Below, one piece after another: positions 9,325 through 19,387 of a DNA stretch of 64,000 nt. Within the stretch, counting starts at the first letter, position 1; each line of letters starts with the position of its first letter. A program made the position numbers and the translations under genes. Location of the stretch: the NCBI GenBank assembly GCA_905221605.1, contig CAJNDS010001669.1:180001-244000 (forward strand). The letters run 5' to 3'. Source of the stretch: Symbiodinium natans (Eukaryota > Sar > Dinophyceae > Suessiales > Symbiodiniaceae). The notes beneath the pieces are model-generated. The model was given only the letters and a program-made list of their open reading frames with translations, had not been told where the DNA came from and did not search any database.

Positions 9325-9612
9325 GTTTTAGCGAGGTCAGTATTATCAGAGAGCAGGGCTGCCACAGATGGAAAGTTTGAGAGGAATATCCCCTGACATC
9401 TTCGCATGACACTGCAAGTAACAGCAACAAGAAAACCCAGATCTTCCAAGGTCAGTTCAGGAACAACCCTTACATCGCCTTTGGGTTCCTATTCTGGTTT
9501 GAAGGTGTAAGTATAACGGCTTCTGAACTAAAGCGATTCTGAAAAACCTGGAAAGAGCTCACAGACACAGCTACCAGCTGCACGGGTTTAGGGTTTAGGG
9601 TTTAGGGTTTAG

Positions 9613-9725
9613 GCTGCTCGCAAACATAATTTGGTGCTGTAACGAATCCTACGGCGTGGCATATGAAGGAACAGGGCTTAGTGCTTGGGTGGGCGAAGCA
9701 AAGCATACGAGCCCGATCCACTCAG
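9613..9725 (+). CDS. Candidate exon with TTTAG|G acceptor
   Basis: The exon starts exactly where a TTTAGGG tract ends (TTTAG|GC). It reads LLANIIWCCNESYGVAYEGT then GLSAWVGEAKHTSPIHS and meets an AG|GC donor (CACTCAG|GC). 37 codons are open. No family recognised. A C/A homopolymer and a family E copy follow (9758-9850). Confidence 0.4.
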
Positions 9726-9895
9726 GCCAAGCTGTCACAAGAACCCCCCCCCCCCCAAAAAAAAAAAAAAAAAAAAAACAAAGGACCACAATCCCTCTGT
9801 GACCCTTATAAGGAAGAGTCTTTTGAATTTAGGGTTATTTTTAACAAGCAGTAGGATATGGTGTGTCTCTGGACATCCGTAAACCCAGCTGGGCC

Positions 9896-9972
9896 TCAGT
9901 CTTCCCATTGGTTCCCAGGGTGCTCCGGCCGGCACAGCTCATGCAGGAGGCATCCATGCCTGGTCTTCCACC
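9896..9972 (-). CDS. Terminal exon, in phase with 10138-10187
   Basis: Acceptor CAAAG|G, then WKTRHGCLLHELCRPEHPGN, QWED and TGA at 9896-9898. The two leading bases complete the codon left by the upstream exon (GTAG|GC donor), giving one continuous frame, EAV-G-WKTRHG. Protein not recognised. Confidence 0.45.
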
Positions 9973-10137
9973 CTTTGCCCCCAGAAATTGGTTTAGGGTT
10001 TAGGGCTTAGGGCTGAGGGCTTAGGGTTTATAGGGCATAGGGTTCAGGGTTCAGGGTTTAGGGCTAAGGGCTTAGGGTTTAGGGTTCAGGGTCTAGGGTT
10101 TCGTGAATGGACGCTGAATGATGAGCACCCTACATGC

Positions 10138-10187
10138 CTACGGCCTCGATGATCTGCTTTGGGGGGCTGCGCACGGCCGACACAGGG
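10138..10187 (-). CDS. Internal exon, in phase with 9896-9972
   Basis: Reads PVSAVRSPPKQIIEAV, ending in GTAG|GC, a GC donor in AG|G context. The acceptor is CCTAAG next to heptamers. The intron of 165 nt is composed mainly of TTTAGGG variants on the opposite strand. Confidence 0.4.
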
Positions 10188-10562
10188 CTTAGGGTTTGGG
10201 GTAGGAGCGTGGGCTAAGCCCGGCTACGCCCTAAACCCTAAACCCTAGCCCTAAACCCCAAACCCTAAACCCTAACCCTAAACCCTAAACCCTAAGCCTC
10301 AAACCTAAAAGGCTTTGAGTTCCTCCGCCATCTCTGGGTTTAGGGTTTAGGGTTTAGGGTTGATGCGAACGCCTAAGGCAACACTTGTGGGCCACCGGCG
10401 CCCTCCACAACCCAGACCTTCGAATTCGAAATTTGGTTAACGAAGGAATCGACCTCAAAAACCCTCATAAAGCAATTATCCTACATGATGTAGAATGCTC
10501 CTTAACTATTGGGTTTTAGAAGATACCCGCCAACCCGAAACCCTAGGGCTGAAACCCTAAAC

Positions 10563-10706
10563 CCCGAACCCCTAACCCTAAACCCTAAACCCTAAACCCT
10601 AAACCCTAAACCCTAAACCCTAAACCCTAAACCCTAAACCCTAAACCCTAAACCCTAACCGTAAACCCTAAACCCTAAACCCTAAACCCTAAATCCTAAA
10701 CCCTGC
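10563..10706. repeat. CCCTAAA array, about 20 units
   Basis: Near-perfect array. Its right end abuts the donor of the candidate exon at 10702-10794. Confidence 0.97.
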
Positions 10707-10794
10707 CAGGACACAGCCACCGAAGCTGGGGTTGGCACAAGGGGCCATCGCGATGTTGGACGTCTGATTCTGCTTCTTCGGCATGGCCTCCGTG
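10702..10794 (-). CDS. Candidate first exon with telomere-type donor
   Basis: ATG at 10792-10794 opens MPKKQNQTSNIAMAPCANPS then FGGCVLA and meets GCAGG|GTTTAGG, so the heptamer array provides the GT. Upstream is a T-rich/A-rich low-complexity tract (10797-10870). No family recognised. Confidence 0.4.
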
Positions 10795-10878
10795 CTTTTA
10801 TTTTTTTTTTCTTTTTCTTTTTCTTTTTTTGTTTTTTGTTTTTGTTTCTTTTTTTTTTTTTTTTTTGGGGGGGGGGGT

Positions 10879-11062
10879 AGGGGGTTTAGGGTTAGGGTTT
10901 AGGGTTTAGGGTTAGGGTTTAGGGTTTAGGGTTTAGGGTTTAGGGTTTAGGGTTTAGGGTTTAGGGTTTAGGGTTTAGGGTTTAGGGTTTAGGGTTTAGG
11001 GTTTAGGGTTTAGGGTTTGGGGTTTGGGGTTTGGGGTTTAGGGTTTAGGGTTTAGGGTTTTG
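10879..11062. repeat. TTTAGGG array, about 25 units
   Basis: The longest plus-strand array in the window, with a short TTTGGGG run near its end. It faces the CCCTAAA array at 10563-10706 across a unique exon and a pyrimidine tract. Confidence 0.97.
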
Positions 11063-11128
11063 GCACGCGCTCTCTGCCAGCAGGGTTTAGGGTTTAGGGT
11101 TTAGGGTTTAGGGTTGGGTTTCATTTGT

Positions 11129-11216
11129 TGGAAGGTTCCCCCTTATACTAACAGTCCTCAAAGTACCCCTACTATGATCCCTATTAAGGGCTGCTAGTTT
11201 AAGGGGGAACACTTCC
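11129..11216. repeat. Family B element
   Basis: Ends TTGGAAGGTTCCCCCTTATA and AAGGGGGAACACTTCCAA; same inner ACTAACAGTCC motif as the copy at 3058-3154. Confidence 0.75.
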
Positions 11217-11480
11217 AAAGTGTTTCATTTGTTATATTTCACTTCATTTAGTTTTGCGGTTTTTGTTTTATTTTTTGGGGGGAGGGCAGTACCCCTCAGT
11301 TAGGCAAGGTACCTCTAACTGCATACACAAAAATATACATAGACAAATAAAAGTATCTAGATAGATATGCATTATAGAAAATCTTCGTTTATTCATCTAT
11401 ATCTAATAAATGTTGAAGGGATCTCCTGTTCGTTAAGCCCTAAACCCTAAACCCTAGCCCTAAACCCTAAACCCTAAACC

Positions 11481-11565
11481 CTAAAAAGACACGTCTTGTG
11501 AGTCGTGCGGCCTGGGCCACCATGCGCCCGTCCACGTCGGGCACTGGCAGCACTGGCACTGGAAC
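11481..11565 (-). CDS. Candidate exon with telomere-type donor
   Basis: Acceptor CGTCCAG|G, then VPVPVLPVPDVDGRMVAQAA, RLTRRVFL, ending TTTTTAG|GGTTTAGGG where a heptamer array begins directly. Not recognised. Confidence 0.45.
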
Positions 11566-11632
11566 CTGGACGCTGTGAGCTTTCCTTAGTTGCTGAGTTC
11601 AGAAGCCCCCCCCCCCCCCCAAACAAAAAAAA

Positions 11633-11686
11633 GTTAAAGGTTACCTACTCTACTACTAGCCAGTAGTAGAGTAGGTAACCTTTAAC
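11633..11686. repeat. Perfect 25-bp palindrome with 4-base loop
   Basis: GTTAAAGGTTACCTACTCTA plus CTACT, the loop AGCC, then the exact reverse complement. A second, single-arm copy lies at about 35258-35285, so this is a repeated element. A strong hairpin in DNA or RNA is expected. Confidence 0.9.
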
Positions 11687-12214
11687 CTTTAAAGTGTATG
11701 TTCTATAGGGGGATGATAGCAGCCCCAAAAGTGTACACCTTCAGTTCTTTTGGGAGGGATTAGAGTAGCCCCCCAAAAAAAGTGTAAAGTGTACTCATTC
11801 AGCTACTAGGTTTCCTGCCCGTCGTCGGCGCTGACTGCCCGCAGTGGGCATAGGCTTGCCTGAGCTCATCGAGGAGAAGGATACAGATCCAGAGGCCGAC
11901 GCTGGTTTAGGGTTTAGGGTTTAGGGCCCTATGATTAGGGCCCTGTAAGGGTTTCCAAAAATAGGTGTACCCTTGTTGGGGTCCCTTCAAGGGGATTAGG
12001 ACTAAATCGATTAGAAAGGGTAAAAAGGGGTTGCCCATATTTGTAAGCCTTGTTAATGACTTGAAGTACATTCCTTACCTAAGGGGCATTCGTCTAAGTG
12101 CTGAGGTTCAAGGTTCACTTTGTTACCTAGGGATCCCGATTCGCCCTCGCAGACCTTTCAAGTTTGCTGCGTGCACCCTGCACCCGAAATCCTAAACCCT
12201 AAAACCCCAAAAAG

Positions 12215-12314
12215 GAGCTTTGGTGGTGCTTCGATTGCCGCTGTGCCCGAAGTCGTCGCATTGTGCAGGTCTTCTGCCAAAGACCCTAGTACCACTCTAA
12301 CTCACAAATCATAG
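12215..12314 (+). CDS. Candidate exon, unidentified
   Basis: Acceptor AAAAAG|G, then SFGGASIAAVPEVVALCRSS, continuing AKDPSTTLTHKS to TAG 12312-12314. An AG|GT donor lies inside (TGTGCAG|GT), so the stop may not be used. Confidence 0.35.
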
Positions 12315-12428
12315 CAAGAATCCCTAGCTGGTTCTGGTTCAAGGTATCTTGCTGAATCAAGGGATATTAAAACCAAACCCTGTTGCACCCTAAACCCTAA
12401 ACCCTAAACCCTAAACAAACCCGAAAAG

Positions 12429-12506
12429 GCTCTCCGGGTTCTGCCACAGCGCTTGCTGATGTTTGTGTTGGGAGGGCTGGCCGCATGGCCCAGTGCTCGC
12501 GCAGAG
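12429..12506 (+). CDS. Candidate exon with signal-like hydrophobic segment
   Basis: Acceptor GAAAAG|G, then ALRVLPQRLLMFVLGGLAAW and PSARAE, ending GCAGAG|GC (AG|GC donor). The hydrophobic core followed by ARAEA resembles an export or thylakoid-lumen signal with an Ala-x-Ala cleavage site (inference). In phase with 12775-12870. Confidence 0.4.
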
Positions 12507-12774
12507 GCTGTACCTTAGCAGATAAATGGGCGCAAGTCCCTTTTGCGTAGTTAATAGTTTAGGGTTTAGAGTTTATATAGGGTTTAGGATTTAGGGTTTA
12601 GGGTTTGGAGTTTGGGGTTTAGGGTTTGGAGCTTAGGGTTAAGGAGTTTAGGGCATAATCGCTCCCACTCGGACAATCTAGGAGGGTTTAGGGTCTGTTC
12701 CTTAATGAAGGGCTTTGGGGTTCTTTGAGCTTTGACTCGGGGAAGCACCTCAAGTCATACGTTACGCAATTAAG

Positions 12775-12870
12775 GGTCGTGGGGTTCTCTCAGTTGCCAT
12801 TGCACAAAAACCCTCTTCGCAAGCAGCTTCACTGGCCTTGGGAACTGTGATTCCCGGGGCCGATGTTTGA
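12775..12870 (+). CDS. Candidate terminal exon, in phase with 12429-12506
   Basis: Acceptor CAATTAAG|G, then GRGVLSVAIAQKPSSQAASL, ALGTVIPGADV and TGA at 12868-12870. The phase 0 join to the previous exon is exact. Function unknown; possibly a small exported or plastid protein. Confidence 0.4.
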   Translation, partial: GRGVLSVAIAQKPSSQAASLALGTVIPGADV

Positions 12871-13620
12871 GGAGCGAGGAGATCGGAAATGAAGGGTTCC
12901 GGGTTCACGGGTGGTATCTTGAACAAGCTCAGCATAACCGTTCACGCAAAAAAGAAACCCACTACCCCTTCATGACAAGGAAGGTGCACTCATACACAAC
13001 AAGGACTCTGATGTACTTCTCGGGCATGCTCCATAAGAAAGGGGTATGCTGGGCTTGGGACGTTCCATGACTTAGGGGTATTGGGCACGGGTAAGGACCC
13101 CTACGCAGGACCCTGCCCATACATGCCTTACCTTGTAGCTAAGTACCCTAAGTACCCTAAGTACCCTAAACCCTAAACCCTAAACCCTAAACCCTAAACC
13201 CTAAACCCTAATTTACTCCCTCCACGAGTCCGGGTGGTACGAGCTATGGGAAATTCCCCTAAAAAGATGGTCCGTTTGGGAGATCCTATTATAATACGGA
13301 GCCTTCCCCTTGACAAATACAAAAAAGCTTCTATACAGGGTGCCCATTGAAACAGATATGTATATAAATAAATAAATAAATATATATATATATATATACG
13401 TATGGATATTCATTTTGGACAGATAGATATAAGGGCCCATAATTTAGAGAAGCCCCTGCGTCATATCCCAGAGTGACGCAATTATAGGAACATACCTTAA
13501 ACTGTATAGGGATCCTTAGAATGATATAAGGTGCCTTCCTTCACGAAGGGGTCCTTGGGGACGAGATGAACCCTAAGCTTGGGGGTCATCTACCCTATAC
13601 TACCTGTAATTCCTATTAAG

Positions 13621-13722
13621 CTAGACCCGGGAGTAACCTAGGAATAAAAAGGGTGCCCTTTTGGTTTAAGGGGATTATAACCCCAACCCTAAAAAAGGAA
13701 AAAGGGCCTACTCCCAGTCCTA
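13621..13722. repeat. Family D element
   Basis: Ends CTAGACCCGGGAGTAACCTA and TACTCCCAGTCCTAG, with inner AAAGGGTGCCCTTTT and CCCCAACCCTAAAAAAGG. Nearly identical copies lie at 25212-25321 and 56528-56624. A related D2 group (GGTAGCCCAGTAACC to GGTACCACTGGGCTACC) is at 36906-37022, 39887-39999 and 59129-59238. Non-coding and MITE-like. Confidence 0.85.
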
Positions 13723-13828
13723 GTAAGGTAGATGAACCATGAACTCTTTTAGGGTTCAGTTAGTCCCCCAGAATTCTTGGGCCCTTTAAAGGGGGGTCAA
13801 GACCCAAGGTGCCGTCTGGCAAGGTCTG

Positions 13829-13902
13829 GAGGCGCTCACGGCTGGCAGCCCGGCGCCCGATGTAGCTGCTCTGGAGTGGTGGGCCTCGGGCTTGGCATGG
13901 AA
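13829..13902 (+). CDS. Candidate exon, unidentified
   Basis: Acceptor CTGGCAAG|G, then GLEALTAGSPAPDVAALEWW and ASGLAWN. Followed by tandem CCCTAAGA octamers (13903-13990). The minus strand is open as well. Confidence 0.3.
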
Positions 13903-14876
13903 CCTAAGAACCTAAGACCCTAAGACCCTAAGACCCTGAGATCCTGAGACCCTAAGACCCAAAGACCCTAAGACCCTGAGACCCTAAGACCCTAACAGCC
14001 CCCAAAACCCGACCCTAAACCCGGGGCCTTGAGGCTGTCAGGTTGGGACCTTCCCCCTTCTACTCGCAGTCCTTAACAAGGGATTGTTCCAGCGGAGGGT
14101 GTACGATTATCCCTCTTAGGGGCTCCCAGGCCTCAGCGTTCCCGCCACAAAACCTTAGGGTTTAGGGTTTAGGGTTTAGACATGGTGCCTGAATATCTTT
14201 TGCCACCCACCTAGCAGACCTTGTCTGGGATCACTCCGCAGGGAAGGTCCCTTGGCTTTAAAGGGTTCTGACGTATTGGCCCCTTGGATTTCAAAGGGCA
14301 TATACAGGCTCTCCGATTCAGGGCCCCTATTCAAGGGACCAGGTAAGCACCCTAAGATAATGAACCACCCCCAACAAGCCGAAGCCCCTAAACCCGAAAC
14401 CCAAGATACGAGAGACCCAAATCCCGAAACTCTAAACCCTAACCCAGAGTGATGGCAAGCATGTGGGGATGGACTCTTGCGACACCGACTGACTTGCTGA
14501 CGCATTCTTGCAACACTCCGTCATGAAATACCAAGGTACTAATCATGCCTACATAGCTTCACATTCAATTCCTCATGGGGCATTGGGCTCTCTGGGCTTT
14601 AGGCTATAGTTCATCATCAGACATTGTGTGGACATGGTTTGAGGTCTGTCTCTGCGACCCTACTCCTTCTTTGCAAGTAAGCTTGGGGGGACGAGCCAGT
14701 TCATCTCAACCTCAACCTTGAGGCGCTACCCCTAAACCCTAAACCCCATAGGGTTTAGGGTTTAGGGTTCAGGGTTTAGGGTTCAGGGTTCAGGGTTTAC
14801 GGTCCGGCTTTATAAAGCCGGAACCCTTCCCGCCCCGCCCCTCCCCTGGGAGAGCCGGGCCCGGAAGGTTCACCTC

Positions 14877-14930
14877 CTGCGTCTTGTCGAGGCATTGGCC
14901 AGGGATCGTCGTGAGCAGCGACTTGAGGGC
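14877..14930 (-). CDS. Candidate exon of a multi-exon minus-strand gene
   Basis: Acceptor CGGAG|G, then ALKSLLTTIPGQCLDKTQ, ending CGCAG|GA (GA donor in AG|G context), phase 0 on both sides. It fits downstream of exons 15734-15805, 15605-15655 and 15190-15310. The plus strand also has an open frame, so confidence is moderate. Confidence 0.4.
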
Positions 14931-15189
14931 CTCCGTTATATCGCGGTTTAGGGTTTAGGGTTTAGGGTTTAGGGTTTAGGGTTTAGGGTTTAGGGTTTAG
15001 GGAATGCCAGCCAGCGATGCTTGACCAAGTTAAAGGGCCCCAGAACCCCAAGCCCTCAATCCTGAACCCGAACATATAGGTCCTTAAGGGTTTAGGGTTT
15101 AGGGTTTAGGGGGGTATGAAACCCCAGGTTCACTTCTCCCAAAGTTTCCCTAAGGTACCTAGAACTACCCATGAACCTCCAAGTAACAT

Positions 15190-15310
15190 GGAGACCAATG
15201 TGACCAATGTGACTAGAACGTGTGTCTGTTGGTAGCTTGTGCTTGAGAGCAGCAATTCTTGAGGCTCCTGTGTTGCACTGTCCCCACCCCTCCATGTAGA
15301 CAGCAGCTGC
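15190..15310 (-). CDS. Candidate exon of the same minus-strand gene
   Basis: Acceptor GAAGCAG|G in phase 0, then AAAVYMEGWGQCNTGASRIA and ALKHKLPTDTRSSHIGHIGL. The frame reaches the end of a family A fragment (TACTTGGAGGTTCATGG at about 15190-15165), which may provide the intron. Not recognised. Confidence 0.4.
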
Positions 15311-15604
15311 CTGCTTCCTACACCTAAACCCAACAAACCAATCCGCCCTAAATTTCCAAACCCCTAAAGCAACCCCAAAACCCTAAAACAAAAAAACAAC
15401 AAACACCCTAAACCCAAAAGCCCAGAAACCCTAAGCCCCCCCAAACCCCAAAAACAAAAACCCCGAACCCTGAACCAAAAGCCCAGAAACCCGAAACCCT
15501 AAACCAAGAAACTCTAAACCCTAAATCCGAAAAGCCTGAAACCCTAAACCCTAAACCCTATAACCCTAAACCCATTCCTTAAAAAAAAAAAAACCTTATG
15601 CGAC

Positions 15605-15655
15605 CTGCAGCTTCACTTCGAAGTCCTCCATAAGCTTGGTGGACATCCTCGGCAG
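15605..15655 (-). CDS. Exon following a telomere-repeat intron
   Basis: Acceptor TTCCACCCAG, then LPRMSTKLMEDFEVKLQ, ending CTGCAG|GT. Phase 0 on both sides and in frame with the exon at 15734-15805. Charged, helical. Function unknown. Confidence 0.5.
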
Positions 15656-15733
15656 CTGGGTGGAAGCCCTAAACCCTAAACCCTATAACCCTATAACCCT
15701 ATAACCCTAAACCCTAAACCCTAAACCCTAAAC
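15656..15733 (-). other. Predicted 78-nt intron made of telomere-like heptamers
   Basis: Read on the minus strand the intron starts GTTTAGGG, continues through TTTAGGG and TTATAGGG units for about 60 nt, and ends CTTCCACCCAG. Without splicing the reading frame meets TAG at once (AGG GTT TAG). With splicing two open frames join in phase 0. Confidence 0.5.
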
Positions 15734-15805
15734 CCTTCGCCCAAGCTGTTCGGTTGTCAGGCTGAGGGTCCTTCGAAGAGCTGTGGTGGCCTCGTCCCTG
15801 GCGGC
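15734..15805 (-). CDS. Exon with telomere-type donor
   Basis: Acceptor CTAACAG|G, then 24 codons AARDEATTALRRTLSLTTEQ and LGRR, ending AGG|GTTTAGGG. Phase 0/0. The helical composition suggests a coiled-coil or helical protein with the downstream exons. Its upstream side is a long TTTAGGG array (15814-15904). Confidence 0.5.
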
Positions 15806-15813
15806 CTGTTAGG

Positions 15814-15904
15814 GTTTAGGGTTTAGGGTTTAGGGTTTAGGGTTTAGGGTTTAGGGTTTAGGGTTTAGGGTTTAGGGTTTAGGGTTTAGGGTTTAGGGTT
15901 CAGG
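15814..15904. repeat. TTTAGGG array, 13 units
   Basis: Perfect array directly upstream, in the antisense orientation, of the exon at 15734-15805. Confidence 0.97.
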
Positions 15905-16115
15905 GACTAAAGGAGGGGCCCTGAAAAGGGACCTTAGGGGCTTCTTATAAGGCATATGTAGGGGTTCTATGGGGGTTGCCCAAATTCGGGGTACCTTTTT
16001 GGGGTCGGGGTCAAAAATAGGGGTAACCTATCTTGGGGGGGTTCCTAACAGCAGCCCAACATACAGAGATGTCAAAATGAACATGTAGAGCCCTACCCTG
16101 AATTGTCTTCTGCAG

Positions 16116-16327
16116 GGATTCCCACACCGCGGCAGTATCCCCTTCAGCAGTCCTTCACCCCTGTCATCATCCCGGCTTTCAACAAACCCCACGCATCCTA
16201 CATGGAAAACCTGCATTTGTCAAAATATGTTAAGCTGCAACGAGCAAAGATTGCTTGGCGTTCGCTCCGAAGCCTGCTAACACCTAGGTTAGTTGGACTG
16301 GGGTATTTTGGGCAGCTGATGCAATAA
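16116..16327 (+). CDS. Terminal exon of an unidentified plus-strand gene
   Basis: An excellent acceptor (AATTGTCTTCTGCAG|G) leads into 70 codons: IPTPRQYPLQQSFTPVIIPA, then FNKPHASYMENLHLSKYVKL and QRAKIAWRSLRSLL, ending LMQ and TAA 16325-16327. No family recognised. Its tail overlaps by about 40 nt the terminal exon of the convergent minus gene (16284-16463). Confidence 0.5.
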
Positions 16328-16463
16328 TCATACGGGGGATTGCCAAGCGACGAAACTGGTAGGTACTTAGCCTCCTGTAATGCTCATATCCGTCAAGGCC
16401 CCAGCAACCTTCACAGCACTTTGTAATGGTGCACCATTTTTTGCATCCGGACTCCCGTGGGTG
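16284..16463 (-). CDS. Terminal exon after a telomere-repeat intron
   Basis: Acceptor GGTGGCAG, then 59 codons in phase 0 with the upstream exon: HPRESGCKKWCTITKCCEGC, then WGLDGYEHYRRLSTYQFRRL, to TAG at 16284-16286. Cys-rich at its start (five Cys within 14 residues). No family recognised. Confidence 0.45.
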   Translation of the reverse strand, partial: HPRESGCKKWCTITKCCEGCWGLDGYEHYRRLSTYQFRRLAIPRMIIASAAQNTPVQLT

Positions 16464-16512
16464 CTGCCACCCTGAACCCTGAACCCTGAACCCTAAACCC
16501 TAAACCTTAAAC
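16464..16512 (-). other. Predicted 49-nt intron consisting wholly of telomere-like heptamers
   Basis: On the minus strand the segment reads GTTTAAGG, two TTTAGGG, three TTCAGGG, then TGGCAG. It begins GT, ends AG, and joins a 23-codon frame to a 59-codon frame in phase 0. Unspliced reading gives TGG GTT TAA. Confidence 0.5.
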
Positions 16513-16581
16513 CCACACATAATCAGCCGTCGCCTGCAACTCGTCCTGAATGGCTTTCAGGGTCCGCTCAGGCCTCGGCTG
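16513..16581 (-). CDS. Exon with telomere-type donor
   Basis: Acceptor GCTTACAG, then QPRPERTLKAIQDELQATAD and YVW, ending TGTGG|GTTTAAGG. Helical and charged. A family A fragment (16590 onward) abuts its upstream side. Confidence 0.5.
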
Positions 16582-16868
16582 CTGTAAGCTTGCCCTTTTG
16601 GGTAGTTGTAAGTAGGGTTTCGACTCTCACACTCGCGCGCGGTTTACGGTTTAGGGTTTAGGGATTTAGGGTTTGGGTTTAGGAATTAGGGTTGAGGGTT
16701 TAGGTTTAGGCTTCATGGGCAGCTATGATTCGAGGTATTTACGTACCCTAAATACGGTTATAAGTATAGTTACTACACTTACAACCCTACTTACAGCTAC
16801 CCATAAGCCTCCAAGTAATGTTGCGTCGACCACTCGCGCGCGGCAGGCCAGTAGGGTTTAAAGTTTAG

Positions 16869-16930
16869 GCCTAACATCCAACCCCAGACAGCACGAAACC
16901 TTTATGGATAATCTCTCTGACATGGTTCAG
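16869..16930 (+). CDS. Candidate exon with TTTAG|G acceptor
   Basis: Starts where a heptamer ends (GTTTAG|GC) and reads LTSNPRQHETFMDNLSDMVQ, ending at GTTCAG next to GGTTCAGGG. It may precede the exon at 17034-17089. Confidence 0.35.
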
Positions 16931-17033
16931 GGTTCAGGGGTTCAGCGGGTTTCTAGGATGTAGGGTACCCTAAACCCTAAACTCTATATGTGGTGAAAGT
17001 TTGATCTTGGTCCCGCCATGTCTTGAGTTTCAG

Positions 17034-17089
17034 TACAAGTGGCGCCGCCAGAGCAGCTTGCAGTTGAGACGTGAGTACTTCCTGTTCAG
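17034..17089 (+). CDS. Candidate exon, unidentified
   Basis: Acceptor GAGTTTCAG and donor TTCAG|GTGTGAG enclose 18 codons YKWRRQSSLQLRREYFLF. Both splice sites are good. Another phase gives VQVAPPEQLAVET and a stop. Confidence 0.35.
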
Positions 17090-17199
17090 GTGTGAGGGGG
17101 TTTAGGGTTCAGGGTTTTTCTGCCACCCGCCTAGCTGATGTTATCGTTTAGGGCTTAGGGGAATTTTTTTTCACTCCTGCACAGCTGGGGCGAATCCAC

Positions 17200-19387
17200 A
17201 TCGCAGGGCGACGACGAGGTATGTTTGGGCGTATCTGAACAGGGTCTCAAGACATTGCCAACCACCGGCCCGCGAAACCCAAGACGCAACAACAACGGTC
17301 TCCACAACCCTCAACACCAGATACTTACAACCCTTAACTCAGGCAATGACTTGCGACCTACCTAGTCTCTCGACCACGCAATTTGCGTGGCAGACTGCCT
17401 GGCTATCAGGGATTCTCCCCGACCACACAAGTGCCTGCAACCAGTCACGCACACCCAGGAAATCCCAATGCAAAGCTGCCCCAGAAACGTACAACAGAGA
17501 TATGATCACAAATCCCTTCAGCTGCAGAGACATGTTCTACCTGCTTTCATCATCGATGTCGACTCAAGGACTTGCATCCAGCTACATCTACAGACCCACA
17601 CCAAATAACACCGTATCCTCGCTGGATGCATGAACCGAGCCCACTGCGATTAAGCGATCCTTGTTACAGCGCCCTCCTACCACCCACACGAGTAGAGTAA
17701 AACAAGGGCACATCGTAGCAAGGCTCGCCAATGTACCGACCAGGCAACTGCTGGGTGCCTGCTGCATCAGCTACGCGGCGCGTATCCTCATGTCCCTGTC
17801 CCTCTACGACATGAACCAAATCACCCCTAGTTCAAAAGGACGGAGAAGGCGAAGGGGCTCATGCTTGGATCCACGCTCGCCGGTTGTCTACTAATTGGGG
17901 TTTTGTGAATTCAAGCAAGCGTGCAGATGTACCAGAATGCCGAGCTCAAACTCGAGTCCGGAACGCTCCAAATTCCCAATTCCGGAGGGACAAACTCATG
18001 GCATGTCTGTGTGCTGACACAAATTAAGGCGTGTGGGCACAAATTGACACATGCAGCAGAGTTACGAATTACGAATTACGAATAGCCTGTTTGTTGCCAC
18101 TTGCAGACACAAATTAGGGCGTGCGGGCACAAATTGACACATGCAGCAGAATTACGAATAGCCCGTTTGTTGCCACTGGCAGACATGCGAGAGTGTGCGA
18201 AGAGTCAGCTCCCCAGTCCAGAAATTGCACGGATTCGCCACGACAGGCGTGCGAGAGTGCGCGCATATTCAGTTCCAGTCCAGAAACCGCACAGATTCGC
18301 CATTTCCCCACACCAGAGACTCGACCATTCTCGAGTCAGCCACTACCGGCCCAGCTCCATACTGGCCCCGTACTTGCCAGAGATTCTGTATCTGCCCAGA
18401 CTGTCAGGTACGGTGTGGGCGGAAGCGGATCTGCAGCAGACACCCCGTTGCCATCCGCATCCGAAAACTGTCCTCCAGATGTACCAGGCCAGATAGTTCA
18501 GCGAGGGCAGTCCCTGTCACCATCTCAGCCGTCAGCATCCCGCAGGGTGTGGCGCAGTGGCGGTGTGCAGAGCGTCAGCATAGTGTACGTGTTTCCTTGC
18601 GAGACACGCTGGTCGCTGCTGCAGCAACTGGCTTGCCAGCCCTGTTCACCTAGCGTCGTGCCAAATTCAGCGCCCGTCGGGCGGCTTGTAACTCGTCAGG
18701 CGCCCCCCGTCGTTACTGCCAAGGCCAGGCCAACAAGTCATCCCCGCCAGCGGTTAGGCTAACTGGCCATTCAGGACACCATGGCGGCGGGGAGGTGCTG
18801 ATATACTCTATTTGCCAGCGCCCGAAAGAGTGAAGGACAACAAGACCCTTAAAGATGATGCCGTATCCTACCCTCATCACACTACTCAAGGTTATCCAAG
18901 TAGACTAACGGCCGGTCGCTCTGCAGGGACGGAACAACGAAGAGCAGAAGAGTAGGAGGAAGTCGACACGAGGCGGAGGGGGGGGGGGGGCGGGGAAGGA
19001 AGGGGATGCTCGCACGCGCGCCCAACTTTCAATCCACCCGTAAACCTGGTGTTCTCAGGGGAGGCTGTTTAAGCTGGCGCCCAAAACACATTCCTCGGGG
19101 AGAAAAGGTGTACAACTCCGCTCTCGTGCATCTCTCCTCTCCTCTGCTTTCTTCTGGCTTCTGGCAGATGTGAATAGGATGGCATATTAGTCTTGCAATC
19201 TTTTCAAACATGGTTCAAACAGTGAATTAGCCAATGCAGGTATGCACACGCATCCTCTTTTTTTTTCGGAGAGAAGGCGAGAAATCCCGGTTTGAGAGCT
19301 AAGGCGGTCCCCGGGCTGGAGAGGCACGTTTCTTGCAAACATAGCCTCTGCACTCGGAGAGTCTCAACATGAGGGGTCCGTAGCTCA
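17200..19387. other. Region nearly free of telomere repeats, with internal duplications
   Basis: No TTTAGGG runs. 17340-17890 carries overlapping open frames on both strands of chance-like composition. 18014-18101 and 18104-18179 are two copies of an approximately 80-bp unit (ACACAAATTxxGGCGTGxGGGC...GAATAGCCxGTTTGTTGCCA); 18181-18301 holds another diverged pair (CCAGTCCAGAAA..GCACxGATTCGCC). A 213-codon plus frame (18121-18762) crosses these repeats and ends TAG; it is Ser/Pro/Arg-rich and matches nothing I recognise. A G-rich run lies at 18976-19000. Confidence 0.5.

Noticed and set aside
13213-13440. Ile/Tyr-rich membrane protein on the minus strand
   Set aside because: The hydrophobic part is a translation of a TA/TAAA microsatellite; the same applies to frames at 24338-24613 and 54781-55065.
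14819-14945. Plus-strand exon VHLLRLVEALARDRREQRLE
   Set aside because: It is an attractive helical reading, but its donor lacks AG|G, and the minus strand has AG|G at both ends and fits a run of neighbouring exons in phase. Kept as the minus exon with a caution.
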